From Sphingomonas sp. Mn802worker (lineage in GTDB: Bacteria > Pseudomonadota > Alphaproteobacteria > Sphingomonadales > Sphingomonadaceae), in NCBI RefSeq assembly GCF_000382485.1, contig NZ_AORY01000002.1, positions 124,001 through 188,000 on the forward strand: 64,000 nucleotides of DNA, read 5' to 3'. The notes under the pieces are model-generated. The model was not told where the DNA came from, ran no database searches, and was given only the letters and a program-made list of their open reading frames with translations. Positions 55,115-63,396 of this stretch are shown in pieces; positions within the stretch are counted from its first letter, which is position 1; the number at the start of each line of letters is the position of its first letter. Both the position numbers and the translations under genes were made by a program.

Positions 55115-55609
55115 ATGTTGCAGCCGCCCGCCACCTGTCAGGATCAATCGGCCACATCGCTCTGTGCCGCCGATGTCGCGCGCGGGGTGACGCGCATGTT
55201 CCTGCGCCACGATCTTGTCACCATTCACGAAGTGCCGCTTGAAGGAGGCCGGCGCGCCGACCTGATGGCAGTCGATGCGCGCGGGCAGCTCGTCATCGTC
55301 GAGATCAAGGTGTCGCGCGCCGACCTGCTCGGTGACGGAAAATGGCAGGATTACCTGCCGCATTGCGATCGGTTCTACTGGGCGGTGCCCGCCGGGTTCG
55401 ATGCCTCACCAATTGATGGCGCTGCGTTCCTGCCCGATCGCACCGGCGTCATCTTTGCCGACCGCTACGATGCAGAGATCGTGCGCGAGGCGCGGACAGA
55501 GCCATTGCCAGCACATGTACGCAAACGCTGTACGCTCGCATTCGCGCGTCGCGCCGCGCGGCGGCTGATTGCGCAGAGCGACCCGGAGGCGATGCAATTC
55601 GGCGGGTGA
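55115..55609 (+). CDS. mmcB: MmcB family DNA repair protein
   Basis: A 164-residue nuclease-fold protein named in Caulobacter for mitomycin C sensitivity. The PD-(D/E)xK-like core is GRRADLMAVDARGQLVIVEIKVSRAD (split as RADLMAVD and IVEIKVSRAD), with Asp and Glu-x-Lys intact. A perfect LexA-type box lies just upstream, in line with damage induction. Its exact biochemical role is not established. Confidence 0.88.
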   Translation: MLQPPATCQDQSATSLCAADVARGVTRMFLRHDLVTIHEVPLEGGRRADLMAVDARGQLVIVEIKVSRADLLGDGKWQDYLPHCDRFYWAVPAGFDASPIDGAAFLPDRTGVIFADRYDAEIVREARTEPLPAHVRKRCTLAFARRAARRLIAQSDPEAMQFGG

Positions 55610-55610
55610 G

Positions 55611-56207
55611 CTACCGCAGCGTCGGCCCCGCCACCGCCCGCGGCTTGGTCGCCGGCGTCGCCGACAGGACCTTCAGGATCGGCGCGGCGCGTGGATCGGC
55701 CTTGGCGTAATCGCGCGCCGACATGCCCGCGACATTGTCGGTCTGATCCGGGTTGGCCCCCGCGGCGAGCAACGAGCGGACCAGCGCCAGGTCACGGCGC
55801 TGCACCGCGCGGATCAGCGGGGTCTCGCCACCCGAATTGCCCAGATTGGCATTAGCCTTCACCAGCGCCAGAATGTCGATCAGCGCCGGCTCGCCCTCCT
55901 GCACCGCCAGCATCATCGGCGTATTGCCGGCATTGTCGCGGATGTTGGCATCCGCCCCCTTCGCCAACAGATAGCGAAGGTAGGTCGCGTCCCCGCGCTT
56001 GACGACGATGTGCAGCGCCGTCTCCCCGGTCGAGCTGTCACGCGTGTTGACGATCCGCTGTCCGGGCTGCTCGACCAGCTGCGTCACCGTGTTGCCGTCA
56101 CCGCTACGCACCGCCTGCAGGAACTTGTAACTCGCCGATTGCTGCTGCGCGGCAGCCGGAGCGGCCAGCGTGATCGCGGCGGCGGGTATGGGCAAGAAAC
56201 GAAACAT
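55611..56207 (-). CDS. Exported ankyrin-repeat protein
   Basis: A 198-residue protein with a signal peptide (MFRFLPIPAAAITLAAPAAA) and four ankyrin repeats: TGETALHIVVKRGD, AGNTPMMLAVQEGE, GGETPLIRAVQRRD and a last partial one. Probably a periplasmic binding scaffold. Several start codons are possible; MFRF has GAGG upstream and gives the best signal peptide. Partner unknown. Confidence 0.85.
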   Translation of the reverse strand: MFRFLPIPAAAITLAAPAAAQQQSASYKFLQAVRSGDGNTVTQLVEQPGQRIVNTRDSSTGETALHIVVKRGDATYLRYLLAKGADANIRDNAGNTPMMLAVQEGEPALIDILALVKANANLGNSGGETPLIRAVQRRDLALVRSLLAAGANPDQTDNVAGMSARDYAKADPRAAPILKVLSATPATKPRAVAGPTLR

Positions 56208-56303
56208 GGGCCTCACTGGATGCACGATGGTGGACATGCGGCCAACGCCTTGGCGAAGCAGCACTTGCTCCCCAATGTATAACCCATCAATGCTGGACGC
56301 ACC

Positions 56304-56900
56304 ATGTACATCCCCCGCCTGATACTCGCCCCGGCTGCGCTGTTCGCGGCGGCGCTGTCGTCCTGCTCGTCGCAGCCCGAGCAGGCGCCCGCCACGCCGC
56401 CGCTCGCCGGCGCGCGGATCGGCGGACCGTTCACGCTGACCGATCAGAACGGCCGCACCGTGACGGACCGCGATTTCGCCGGGCGCTATCGCATCATGTA
56501 TTTCGGTTACACCTTCTGCCCCGACGTCTGCCCGACCGACATGCAGAACGTCGGCGCGGCGATGCGGCTGCTGGAGAAGTCGAACCCGTCGCTCGCCAGC
56601 CGCATCGTGCCGATCTTCGTCAGCGTCGACCCTGCGCGTGACACGCCCGCGGTGCTCAAGCAGTTCACCTCCGCCTTTCACCCGCGCATGGTCGGCTTGA
56701 CCGGGACGCCCGACGAGATCGCGCGCGTCGCTAAGGAATACGGTATCTTCTTCGCACGCGGAAAAGGGAACAAGGACGGCTACCTAATGGAGCACAGCCG
56801 CCAGATCTACCTGATGGATCCGGCGGGCAAGCCGCTCGCGCTCCTGCCCGAGACGCCGCCACAGGCGATCGTCGACGAGATCGCGAAGTGGGTGTCGTGA
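56304..56900 (+). CDS. SCO1/SenC family copper-binding lipoprotein
   Basis: Thioredoxin-fold copper chaperone for cytochrome c oxidase Cu(A) assembly. 198 residues: lipobox ending at Cys21, CxxxC (Cys72, Cys76) in TFCPDVCPTDM, and the third copper ligand His in LMEHSRQIYL. Its stop overlaps the YcgN-type gene (GTGA). Confidence 0.92.
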   Translation: MYIPRLILAPAALFAAALSSCSSQPEQAPATPPLAGARIGGPFTLTDQNGRTVTDRDFAGRYRIMYFGYTFCPDVCPTDMQNVGAAMRLLEKSNPSLASRIVPIFVSVDPARDTPAVLKQFTSAFHPRMVGLTGTPDEIARVAKEYGIFFARGKGNKDGYLMEHSRQIYLMDPAGKPLALLPETPPQAIVDEIAKWVS

Positions 56901-57331
56901 GCGCGCGCTTCTGGGAGGACACGCCGCTCGCGAAGCTCGACCGCGCGCAATGGGAGGCATTGTGCGACGGGTGCGGCAAATGCTGCCTCCACAAGCTGGA
57001 GGATGACGAGACGGGCGAACTCTACGCCACCAACGTCGCGTGCCGGCTGCTCGACCGCCGCAGCGGTCAATGCTCCAACTATCGTAATCGCCGTGCCTAT
57101 GTCAGCGAGTGCGTGCGCCTCACCAACGGCAACGTCGACCGGATCGACTGGCTGCCCTCGACCTGCGCCTATCGCCTGCGCGCGAACGGCGAGCCGCTGC
57201 CCGACTGGCATTATCTTGTCAGCGGCGATCGCGAAGCGGTGCACCATGCCGGCGAGTCGGTGCGCGGCTGGACCGTCAGCGAGGATGACGCGGGCGACCT
57301 GGAAAACCACATGGTCGATCGCCGGCTTTGA
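56897..57331 (+). CDS. YcgN family cysteine-cluster protein
   Basis: A 144-residue protein of the YcgN/UPF0260 family, with CDGCGKCCLHKL near the N-terminus and further Cys at CRLLD, CSNYRNR, ECVRL and STCAYRL. The pattern suggests an Fe-S or zinc site. No function is established. Started at a GTG overlapping the SCO stop. Confidence 0.9.
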   Translation: MSARFWEDTPLAKLDRAQWEALCDGCGKCCLHKLEDDETGELYATNVACRLLDRRSGQCSNYRNRRAYVSECVRLTNGNVDRIDWLPSTCAYRLRANGEPLPDWHYLVSGDREAVHHAGESVRGWTVSEDDAGDLENHMVDRRL

Positions 57332-57370
57332 GCATCGATTGTTCGACGCCGGGGCATTGAACAGGCGAGC

Positions 57371-58051
57371 ATGAGCCAGCCGATCGACGTCGTGCGCCAC
57401 CCCCGCGCCCGGCGGGCGAAGCTGTCGTTTGATCCCGTAACCGGCCGTGTCCGGTTGACGATTCCGAAGCGCGCCGCGCTGACGCCGCTGATGGCCTGGG
57501 CGCGCGCGCAGGAAGGGTGGATCGACGCGCAACGCGCTGCGCTGCCGCAATCACGCCCGTTCGTGCCCGGCTCGATCGTCCCATTCGATGGCGCGGCGCT
57601 CGAAATTGCGTGGCGCGCCGATGCGCCGCGTCGCGTCGAGCGGGTCGGCGACCAACTGATCGTCGGCGGACCATCGGAAGGCGTCGAGGCGCGCGTCGCC
57701 GGCTGGCTGAAACGACAGGCGCTCGCGTTGCTCAAGGCCGATACCGACTATTATGCCGCGCGCGCCGGTGTCACGGTGACGCAGGTCGGCATCGGCGACC
57801 CGCGCGCGCGCTGGGGCAGTTGCGCCGCGCATGGCGCAATCCGCTACAGCTGGCGCCTCGCGCTTGCACCGCCAGAGGTACGCCGCGCCACCGCCGCGCA
57901 CGAGGTCGCGCACCGCGTCCACATGAACCACAGCGCGGTGTTCCACGCGCTGGTCGAGCAACTATTCGGCCGCGATCCGACGCCCGAGCGGCAGTGGCTG
58001 CGTCAGCACGGCGCCAGCCTTCACTGGTTCGGGCGATCCGCCGTCGAATAA
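57371..58051 (+). CDS. SprT/YgjP-like M48-type zinc metallopeptidase
   Basis: A 226-residue DUF45 protein. The zinc site is HEVAHRVHMNHS (HExxH-type with Glu), preceded by the family segment RWGSCAAHGAIRYSWRLALAP. Likely a cytoplasmic metalloprotease; substrate unknown. Its 3' end overlaps the convergent PBP gene by about 30 bases. Confidence 0.9.
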   Translation: MSQPIDVVRHPRARRAKLSFDPVTGRVRLTIPKRAALTPLMAWARAQEGWIDAQRAALPQSRPFVPGSIVPFDGAALEIAWRADAPRRVERVGDQLIVGGPSEGVEARVAGWLKRQALALLKADTDYYAARAGVTVTQVGIGDPRARWGSCAAHGAIRYSWRLALAPPEVRRATAAHEVAHRVHMNHSAVFHALVEQLFGRDPTPERQWLRQHGASLHWFGRSAVE

Positions 58052-60180
58052 GTGTCGACCCGCACCGGCGGGCGACGCTCGGGCTGCGGCGCGACCGGTA
58101 TCTCTCGCGGCGGGCTACCCGGCGCGGGCAGCGGACGCGCCGGATCGCGGCGACGGTTGGTCACCCGGTCGATCCACTCCTGGTCGAGCCGTTGCTCTCC
58201 CTCCTGCCCGGCCTCGAATGCGTCGTCCGCGGGTGCGCGCGGCGCGTCGGGTACGACCTCTCCGCCACCGACCGGATAACCGTCGCCGTCAACGAACGAG
58301 CCATTGTCGGGTGAGCCGTAATAGGCCTCCTCATCGGGCTCAAGCTGCCAGTCGGGCAGCGTCACCTTGGTGTCGAATTCCTCGATCGGCCGTTTCGCAA
58401 CCGCCTGCCGCATGAATGCCGCGAATGCCTTGGCGGGCGCGGTGCCGCCGTGCAGCCCGGCGACCGGCCTGGCATCGTCGCGGCCCATCCACACGCCGGT
58501 GGTCAGACCCGACGAGAAGCCCAGGAACCAGCCGTCCTTCGACGATGTGGTGGTGCCCGTCTTGCCCGCAACCGGACGCCCGATCTGCGCCGCACGACCC
58601 GTGCCGGTATTGACCGTCGTCTGCAGCAGGTCTGTCATCCGCGCCGCCACGTCGGGCGCGACCAGCACGTGGCTGCGGTCGACCTCGTGCGTGTAGATCG
58701 TCTCGCCGTCGCTCGTCACCTTGGTGATCGCATAAGGGGTCACCGCCACGCCCTTGTTCGCGACGCTTGCGAAGGCGCGCGTCATGTCGATCAGCCGTAC
58801 CTCCGACGTGCCCAGCACCATCGAGGGATGCGTGTTGACCGGCGTGGTGATACCGAAGCGGCGCGCCATGTCCGCCACCGTCTGGAACCCGACCATCTGC
58901 CCCAGCTTCGCCGCGACCGTGTTGAGCGAGTAGGCAAAGGCGGTCCTGAGCGTCACCTCGCCCGAGTTGCGGCGCGAATCGTTGCGCGGGCTCCACCCGT
59001 CGATCGTGACCGGCGCGTCGAGTTCCTTGTCGTCGGGTGTCTTCCCCGCCTCGATCGCGGCGAGGTAGACGAACAGCTTGAACGCCGAACCCGGCTGCCG
59101 CACCGCCTGCGTCGCGCGGTTGTAGATCGAGCTGACATAGTCGGTGCCCCCGACCATCGCGCGCACCGCACCGTCGCGGTCGAGCGCGACCAGCGCGCCT
59201 TGCGCACCCTTGGGCACATTCTGCTGGATCGCGGCGTCGGCGTCACGCTGCATGTCGGTGTCGAGCGTGGTCCACACCTCGAGCGGCTTGACCGTCTCGT
59301 CGATCAGCAGTTCGAGCTGTGGCAGCGCCCAATCGGTGAAGTAGCGTACGCTGTTCTGCCGCGGTGCGGGCGCGAGCTTCACGCCCTGCGGATCGGCCGC
59401 CGCCGCCTGCGCCGAGGTGATCGCGCCCGTTTCGCGCATCGTCTCGATCACCACGCCGGCGCGGCCGACCGCGGCCTCCGCGTCGGCAGTCGGCGAATAG
59501 TTCGACGGCGCCTTGACCAGCCCGGCGATGATCGCTGCCTCCGATAGCGTCAGGTGACCCGCACCGTGCCCGAAGAAGCGCCGCGAGGCCGCGTCGATGC
59601 CATACGCGCCGCCACCGAAATAGACCTTGTTCAGGTATAGCTCGAGGATCTGGTCCTTGGAGAATTTCCGCTCGATCGCGAGCGCTAGGATCGCCTCGCG
59701 GAACTTGCGGCCGAACTTTTTGGCTGAGGTGAGGAAGATGTTGCGCGCCAGCTGCTGCGTGATCGTCGACCCGCCCTGCGTCCAGCGACCACGCTTGACC
59801 CGCACGTCGACCGATCGCGCGACGCCGATCGGATCGACGCCCAGATGGCTGTAGAAGCGGCGGTCCTCGACCGAGATCATCGCGCGCTGCATGACCGCGG
59901 GGACACGGTCGATCGACAGCCACTCGCCGTAGCTCGGCCCGAGGGAGACGATCACCGACCCGTCGGCGGCATGGACGCGGATCATCTGCCCGTTGGGAGA
60001 CGATTTCAGGTCCTCGAAGCTCGGCAGCTGCGCACGCGCGACATAGACTGCGGTAATCAGCGCACCGACCGCCACCAGCGCGAGGACGAGCAGCGACTTC
60101 CACGCGATCGACCAGCGGCGGCGCCACGGTGAGCGGGTCTTTGGGCGAGAACGCGAGGAGGTGGGACGGGCACGGGCCAT
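58021..60180 (-). CDS. Class A penicillin-binding protein (PBP1a type)
   Basis: Bifunctional peptidoglycan synthase, 719 residues. A membrane helix near 27-49 follows a basic tail; the GT51 domain has the catalytic Glu at about 103 in VEDRRFYSHLG and GGSTITQQLARN; the transpeptidase domain has SxxK in GSAFKLF (about 365), SLN and KTGTT (about 537). The C-terminal ~90 residues are acidic then Pro/Arg-rich and probably disordered. The ATG (MARARPTS) is chosen over an upstream frame. Confidence 0.93.
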   Translation of the reverse strand: MARARPTSSRSRPKTRSPWRRRWSIAWKSLLVLALVAVGALITAVYVARAQLPSFEDLKSSPNGQMIRVHAADGSVIVSLGPSYGEWLSIDRVPAVMQRAMISVEDRRFYSHLGVDPIGVARSVDVRVKRGRWTQGGSTITQQLARNIFLTSAKKFGRKFREAILALAIERKFSKDQILELYLNKVYFGGGAYGIDAASRRFFGHGAGHLTLSEAAIIAGLVKAPSNYSPTADAEAAVGRAGVVIETMRETGAITSAQAAAADPQGVKLAPAPRQNSVRYFTDWALPQLELLIDETVKPLEVWTTLDTDMQRDADAAIQQNVPKGAQGALVALDRDGAVRAMVGGTDYVSSIYNRATQAVRQPGSAFKLFVYLAAIEAGKTPDDKELDAPVTIDGWSPRNDSRRNSGEVTLRTAFAYSLNTVAAKLGQMVGFQTVADMARRFGITTPVNTHPSMVLGTSEVRLIDMTRAFASVANKGVAVTPYAITKVTSDGETIYTHEVDRSHVLVAPDVAARMTDLLQTTVNTGTGRAAQIGRPVAGKTGTTTSSKDGWFLGFSSGLTTGVWMGRDDARPVAGLHGGTAPAKAFAAFMRQAVAKRPIEEFDTKVTLPDWQLEPDEEAYYGSPDNGSFVDGDGYPVGGGEVVPDAPRAPADDAFEAGQEGEQRLDQEWIDRVTNRRRDPARPLPAPGSPPREIPVAPQPERRPPVRVDTYSTADRPNQ

Positions 60181-60274
60181 AGACGTCGGCCGTGGCGAAT
60201 AAAGGCTTGAGCGATGCTTAACAAGCCGACGACCGTGCGATCGCTCGCGCGCGAAGCAATCAGTCCGTTTGTTG

Positions 60275-61372
60275 CTAAAGCGCCGGCACGCGTGTCGCCA
60301 TCGCGACAGCGCCGAGCGCGCGAGGGATGCGAGCCAACAGCGGCAGCAGCGGCGCGCTCCAGCGTTGCTCGGCAAGCGACCAGATCACACCGGCATTGCG
60401 CACCGGGGCAGTGACCGTTCGCGCGAACTGCCGCTGCCACGTGGCCGCTTGCAACGGTCCGGCGGCCAGCAGCGCGCGCGCGCTCGACCAGCCGCTCGCC
60501 ACCGCAATCCCGATCCCCTCACCTGCCAGCGACGGGATCACCGCCGCCTGATCGCCCAGCCGAAACACGCCCGCCGTTGTCGCACCGGTGCGCCATCCAT
60601 AAGGCACGTTGGCGATCGCATCGATCGTGCCCCAGTCCGCGCCCCGGCCTGCGTCAAGCCGGTCGGCGAGCGCCGGAGCCTCGGCGGCGATCTCATGCAG
60701 CAGCGCCTCTGGGCTGCCCGCGTCGCGCAAGCGTGAACGGTGCACCGCCATGCAGGCGTTGGCACTGCCGTCCTCCTGCAACACGATGCCGCAATAACCG
60801 CGATCGAACAGATGCAGCTCGATCGCGTCGGCGACCAGCGCGCGGATGCGGGGTGAGGACGCAATCCGGATGCGGAGCCCGAGTGCGGGATCTTGCCCAC
60901 GCGCCTCGGCAGGGCGCGCCAACCCACGGATATCGTGCTTGCCGCTGGCGAGCAGCAACGCCTCGGGCGCGATCGTCGCGCCATCCGCAGTCGTCACGGT
61001 ACGATCGTCGATCATGCGCACGGCCACGCCGCGCTCGATCTTCGCCCCCAACATTGCTGCGCGATCCTGCATCACGGTGTCGAGCCGGTGGCGCGATACG
61101 GCAAGGGCAGGGCGGGGCAGCATCGCCTCGCCGCAGCGTCCGCCGGCAAAGATGCGTGCACGCACGGCCCGCGACGGGTTGAGCGCGTCGGCATCGATGC
61201 CGAGCTGTTCGAGCGTGCGGATCGTGCGCCAGCTGACGAACCCGCCGCACAGCGCGTCCCCCGTCTCACGCGCGCGCTCGAGCACCACCGGCGGCGCGCC
61301 ACCGCGCGCGAGCATGATCGCCGCGGCGGTGCCCGCGGGACCCGCGCCGACGATCAGCGGCTGCTGACGCAT
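60275..61372 (-). CDS. FAD-dependent oxidoreductase of type III PKS cluster
   Basis: Flavoprotein of 365 residues in the geranylgeranyl reductase/monooxygenase-like group. The FAD loop is VGAGPAGTAAA, and the second FAD motif is RLGDQAAVIPSLAGEGIGIA. It begins inside the 3' end of the methyltransferase gene (19-base overlap), third in the operon. By analogy with Streptomyces SrsC it could hydroxylate or oxidise the phenolic product to a quinone; this is inference. Confidence 0.85.
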   Translation of the reverse strand: MRQQPLIVGAGPAGTAAAIMLARGGAPPVVLERARETGDALCGGFVSWRTIRTLEQLGIDADALNPSRAVRARIFAGGRCGEAMLPRPALAVSRHRLDTVMQDRAAMLGAKIERGVAVRMIDDRTVTTADGATIAPEALLLASGKHDIRGLARPAEARGQDPALGLRIRIASSPRIRALVADAIELHLFDRGYCGIVLQEDGSANACMAVHRSRLRDAGSPEALLHEIAAEAPALADRLDAGRGADWGTIDAIANVPYGWRTGATTAGVFRLGDQAAVIPSLAGEGIGIAVASGWSSARALLAAGPLQAATWQRQFARTVTAPVRNAGVIWSLAEQRWSAPLLPLLARIPRALGAVAMATRVPAL

Positions 61373-62040
61373 AACCGGAACGGAAAGGCGGTGAACACGC
61401 GCGCATCGACGCCGGCACGTCTCAACAACGGCGGCCACTCGGCGGGGCGATAACCGCGCGCGATCGACAGGTGGCCGTCGTGGCGCACGATCTCGTGCCA
61501 GCGGAACAACCCGGCCAGCAGTGGCCAGCCGGCATAGGCGAAGCGATGGCGATGCAGGTCGTTGATGAGCCAACCGACACGGGCATGCGCGTCCATGAAG
61601 GCGAGAAAGGCGACGAGTTGATCGCGCGTCATATGATGCGCGACCAGGCTGGAGATGACGAAGTCCCAGGACTCACCGGCAAGATCGGCATAGTCGCCGG
61701 TGCGATAGTCGATGCCGTATGCTTCTGGTGTATCTGCGCGCGCCGCTATTTCGCTGCGCGGATTGAGGTCGATGCCGACGCACTCGAATTCGACCCCACG
61801 CTGCTTTCCCCAACGCACGATCCGACGCAGCATGTCGCCGTCGCCATATCCGACATCGAGCAACCGATACCGCGCGCCCTTGCGCATATGTGCGCCGAGG
61901 AACGCGAGCGTCGGTCGCGCCGCCAGCGTCACCGTATTGACCTGCGCCAGATCGCGCACGACCGCGGCGTAGGTGTCGGCCGGCAGATCGTCGGCGTCCA
62001 TCAACTCTTCGTCCGAGGTTCGCTCGGTAAGCGTGGTCAC
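61354..62040 (-). CDS. Class I SAM-dependent methyltransferase of type III PKS cluster
   Basis: A 228-residue methyltransferase. Motif I is LLDVGYGDGD (Tyr where Cys/Ser is common) and the acidic end of strand 2 is CVGIDLNPRS. It starts at a GTG overlapping the synthase stop (GTGA), and its own 3' end overlaps the oxidoreductase gene. Probably methylates the polyketide product, at oxygen or carbon. Confidence 0.85.
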   Translation of the reverse strand: MTTLTERTSDEELMDADDLPADTYAAVVRDLAQVNTVTLAARPTLAFLGAHMRKGARYRLLDVGYGDGDMLRRIVRWGKQRGVEFECVGIDLNPRSEIAARADTPEAYGIDYRTGDYADLAGESWDFVISSLVAHHMTRDQLVAFLAFMDAHARVGWLINDLHRHRFAYAGWPLLAGLFRWHEIVRHDGHLSIARGYRPAEWPPLLRRAGVDARVFTAFPFRLCVSSR

Positions 62041-63113
62041 CCGTGTGGTCCGAATGCGAAACCCTCGGCCGCGAGACCGGGACCGAAGGCGAGCGCCACG
62101 CCGCGCTTTACCGTGTCGCGCGCGAGCATGCGGGCGAGCACGAACATCAACGTCGCCGATGACATGTTGCCGTTGTCGACCAGCACCGCACGCGAGTCGG
62201 CGAGCGCTTGCGCGTCGAGCGCCAACGCATGCTCGACCGCGTCGAGGATCGAGCGGCCGCCGGCGTGCACCGCCCAGGCGTCGATCTCGCCAGCGCCCGC
62301 GCCGCCGGTGATCTGCGCGACAAGCGCAGAGTCGGACAACGCGGTGCCGATCCGCCCCGGCACCTCGCCCGACAGATGCATCGCGAAGCCGGTGTCGGTG
62401 ATGTCCCAGCGGATCAGCTGATCCGACGCGTCGAGCGTCGTGGCGAACGGCTGCCCGAGCATCAGCCCGCGCGGCTCGGCAGAGACGAGCGCCGCCGCCG
62501 CGCCGTCGCCGAACTGCAGCATCGCCAGTAGCGGCTCGAGCTCATTCACCGCCTGCAAGTGCAGCGTGGATAGCTCGACCGTCACTACCAGCACGCGCGC
62601 CTCGGGTTGCGAGCGGACGATATGGCGTGCGGTGCGCAGTGCCGCGACCGCGGCGTAGCAGCCCATGAACCCGATCAATGTGCGCTCAACCGATGCGGCA
62701 AGGCCGAGCTCGCGCGCGACGATCTGATCGATGCCCGGCGCGACGAAGCCGGTGCAGCTGGCGACCACCAGATGCGTAACGCCATCGATCGCCACCTGCC
62801 CGGCCAGCGCGGTCACTGCATCGAGTGCAAGGACCGGTGCCGCCTCGGCATAGAACTGCATCCGCGCGGCCGTGCCGGGATGCGATGCACCGGCGTAGAA
62901 GCCACCATCGCCGACCGGCGATCCGGCCCCCTGCGGCAGCACCGACCAGCGATGCCGGATCGCAGCGCGCGTAGCCATGCGATCGAACAGCTTGTGCTCG
63001 CGCTCGGGCAGGCGCTCTCTTGCCCAACCGATGAAGGTCGCATGGATGTCGTGATCGGGTACCGCGGTGCCGATGGCGTTCAGATAGACGGGAGGATGAT
63101 CGGGTGACGCCAT
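62037..63113 (-). CDS. Type III polyketide synthase
   Basis: Chalcone/stilbene-synthase-fold enzyme, 358 residues. The Cys-His-Asn triad is complete: Cys120 in VVASCTGFVAPG, His283 in AWAVHAGGRS and Asn316 in DNGNMSSAT. It condenses malonyl-CoA onto an acyl starter; in bacteria the products include alkylresorcinols and alkylpyrones. First gene of an operon with a methyltransferase and a flavoprotein. A TTG three codons upstream is an alternative start. Confidence 0.92.
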   Translation of the reverse strand: MASPDHPPVYLNAIGTAVPDHDIHATFIGWARERLPEREHKLFDRMATRAAIRHRWSVLPQGAGSPVGDGGFYAGASHPGTAARMQFYAEAAPVLALDAVTALAGQVAIDGVTHLVVASCTGFVAPGIDQIVARELGLAASVERTLIGFMGCYAAVAALRTARHIVRSQPEARVLVVTVELSTLHLQAVNELEPLLAMLQFGDGAAAALVSAEPRGLMLGQPFATTLDASDQLIRWDITDTGFAMHLSGEVPGRIGTALSDSALVAQITGGAGAGEIDAWAVHAGGRSILDAVEHALALDAQALADSRAVLVDNGNMSSATLMFVLARMLARDTVKRGVALAFGPGLAAEGFAFGPHG

Positions 63114-63396
63114 CGCGATCAAACGCCGACGGCCACGGTTCGGGCCCGGCCAATGACTACATGCGCCGACCGGGTGACAATAATGGGTGAGCGGCCCGTA
63201 AGTCGGTGCTCAACGCTGCTCGAGGAAGAGCAAAAAATGGTGCGGTCGAGATGCATATAACTCGTTGTTCGCCGTCGTTCGCTATCGCCCGCTATGCCCT
63301 TGGTGTTCGCCCTCGGTTCTCAATATTCGTTCCGCACTTGTTCGTTGACGTTCGCCTCTAACCGCGCGAAAGTGTGGGGACGAAAGGTGGAACAAA
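63114..63396. other. Intergenic region before integrase, AT-richer than surroundings
   Basis: 283 bases without a gene or a recognisable tRNA end. Its right half is AT-richer than neighbours (stretches such as AAAAAATGG, ATGCATATAAC). It probably contains the synthase promoter, the integrase promoter and the element boundary. Confidence 0.55.
63267..63353 (+). repeat. Seven GTTC motifs, roughly helically spaced, upstream of integrase
   Basis: GTTC begins at 63267, 63277, 63305, 63316, 63329, 63340 and 63350, mostly as GTTCGC or near variants; the steps are 10, 28, 11, 13, 11 and 10 bases. Two pairs (63305/63316 and 63329/63340) fit the LexA pattern GTTC-N7-GTTC. Confidence 0.65.
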
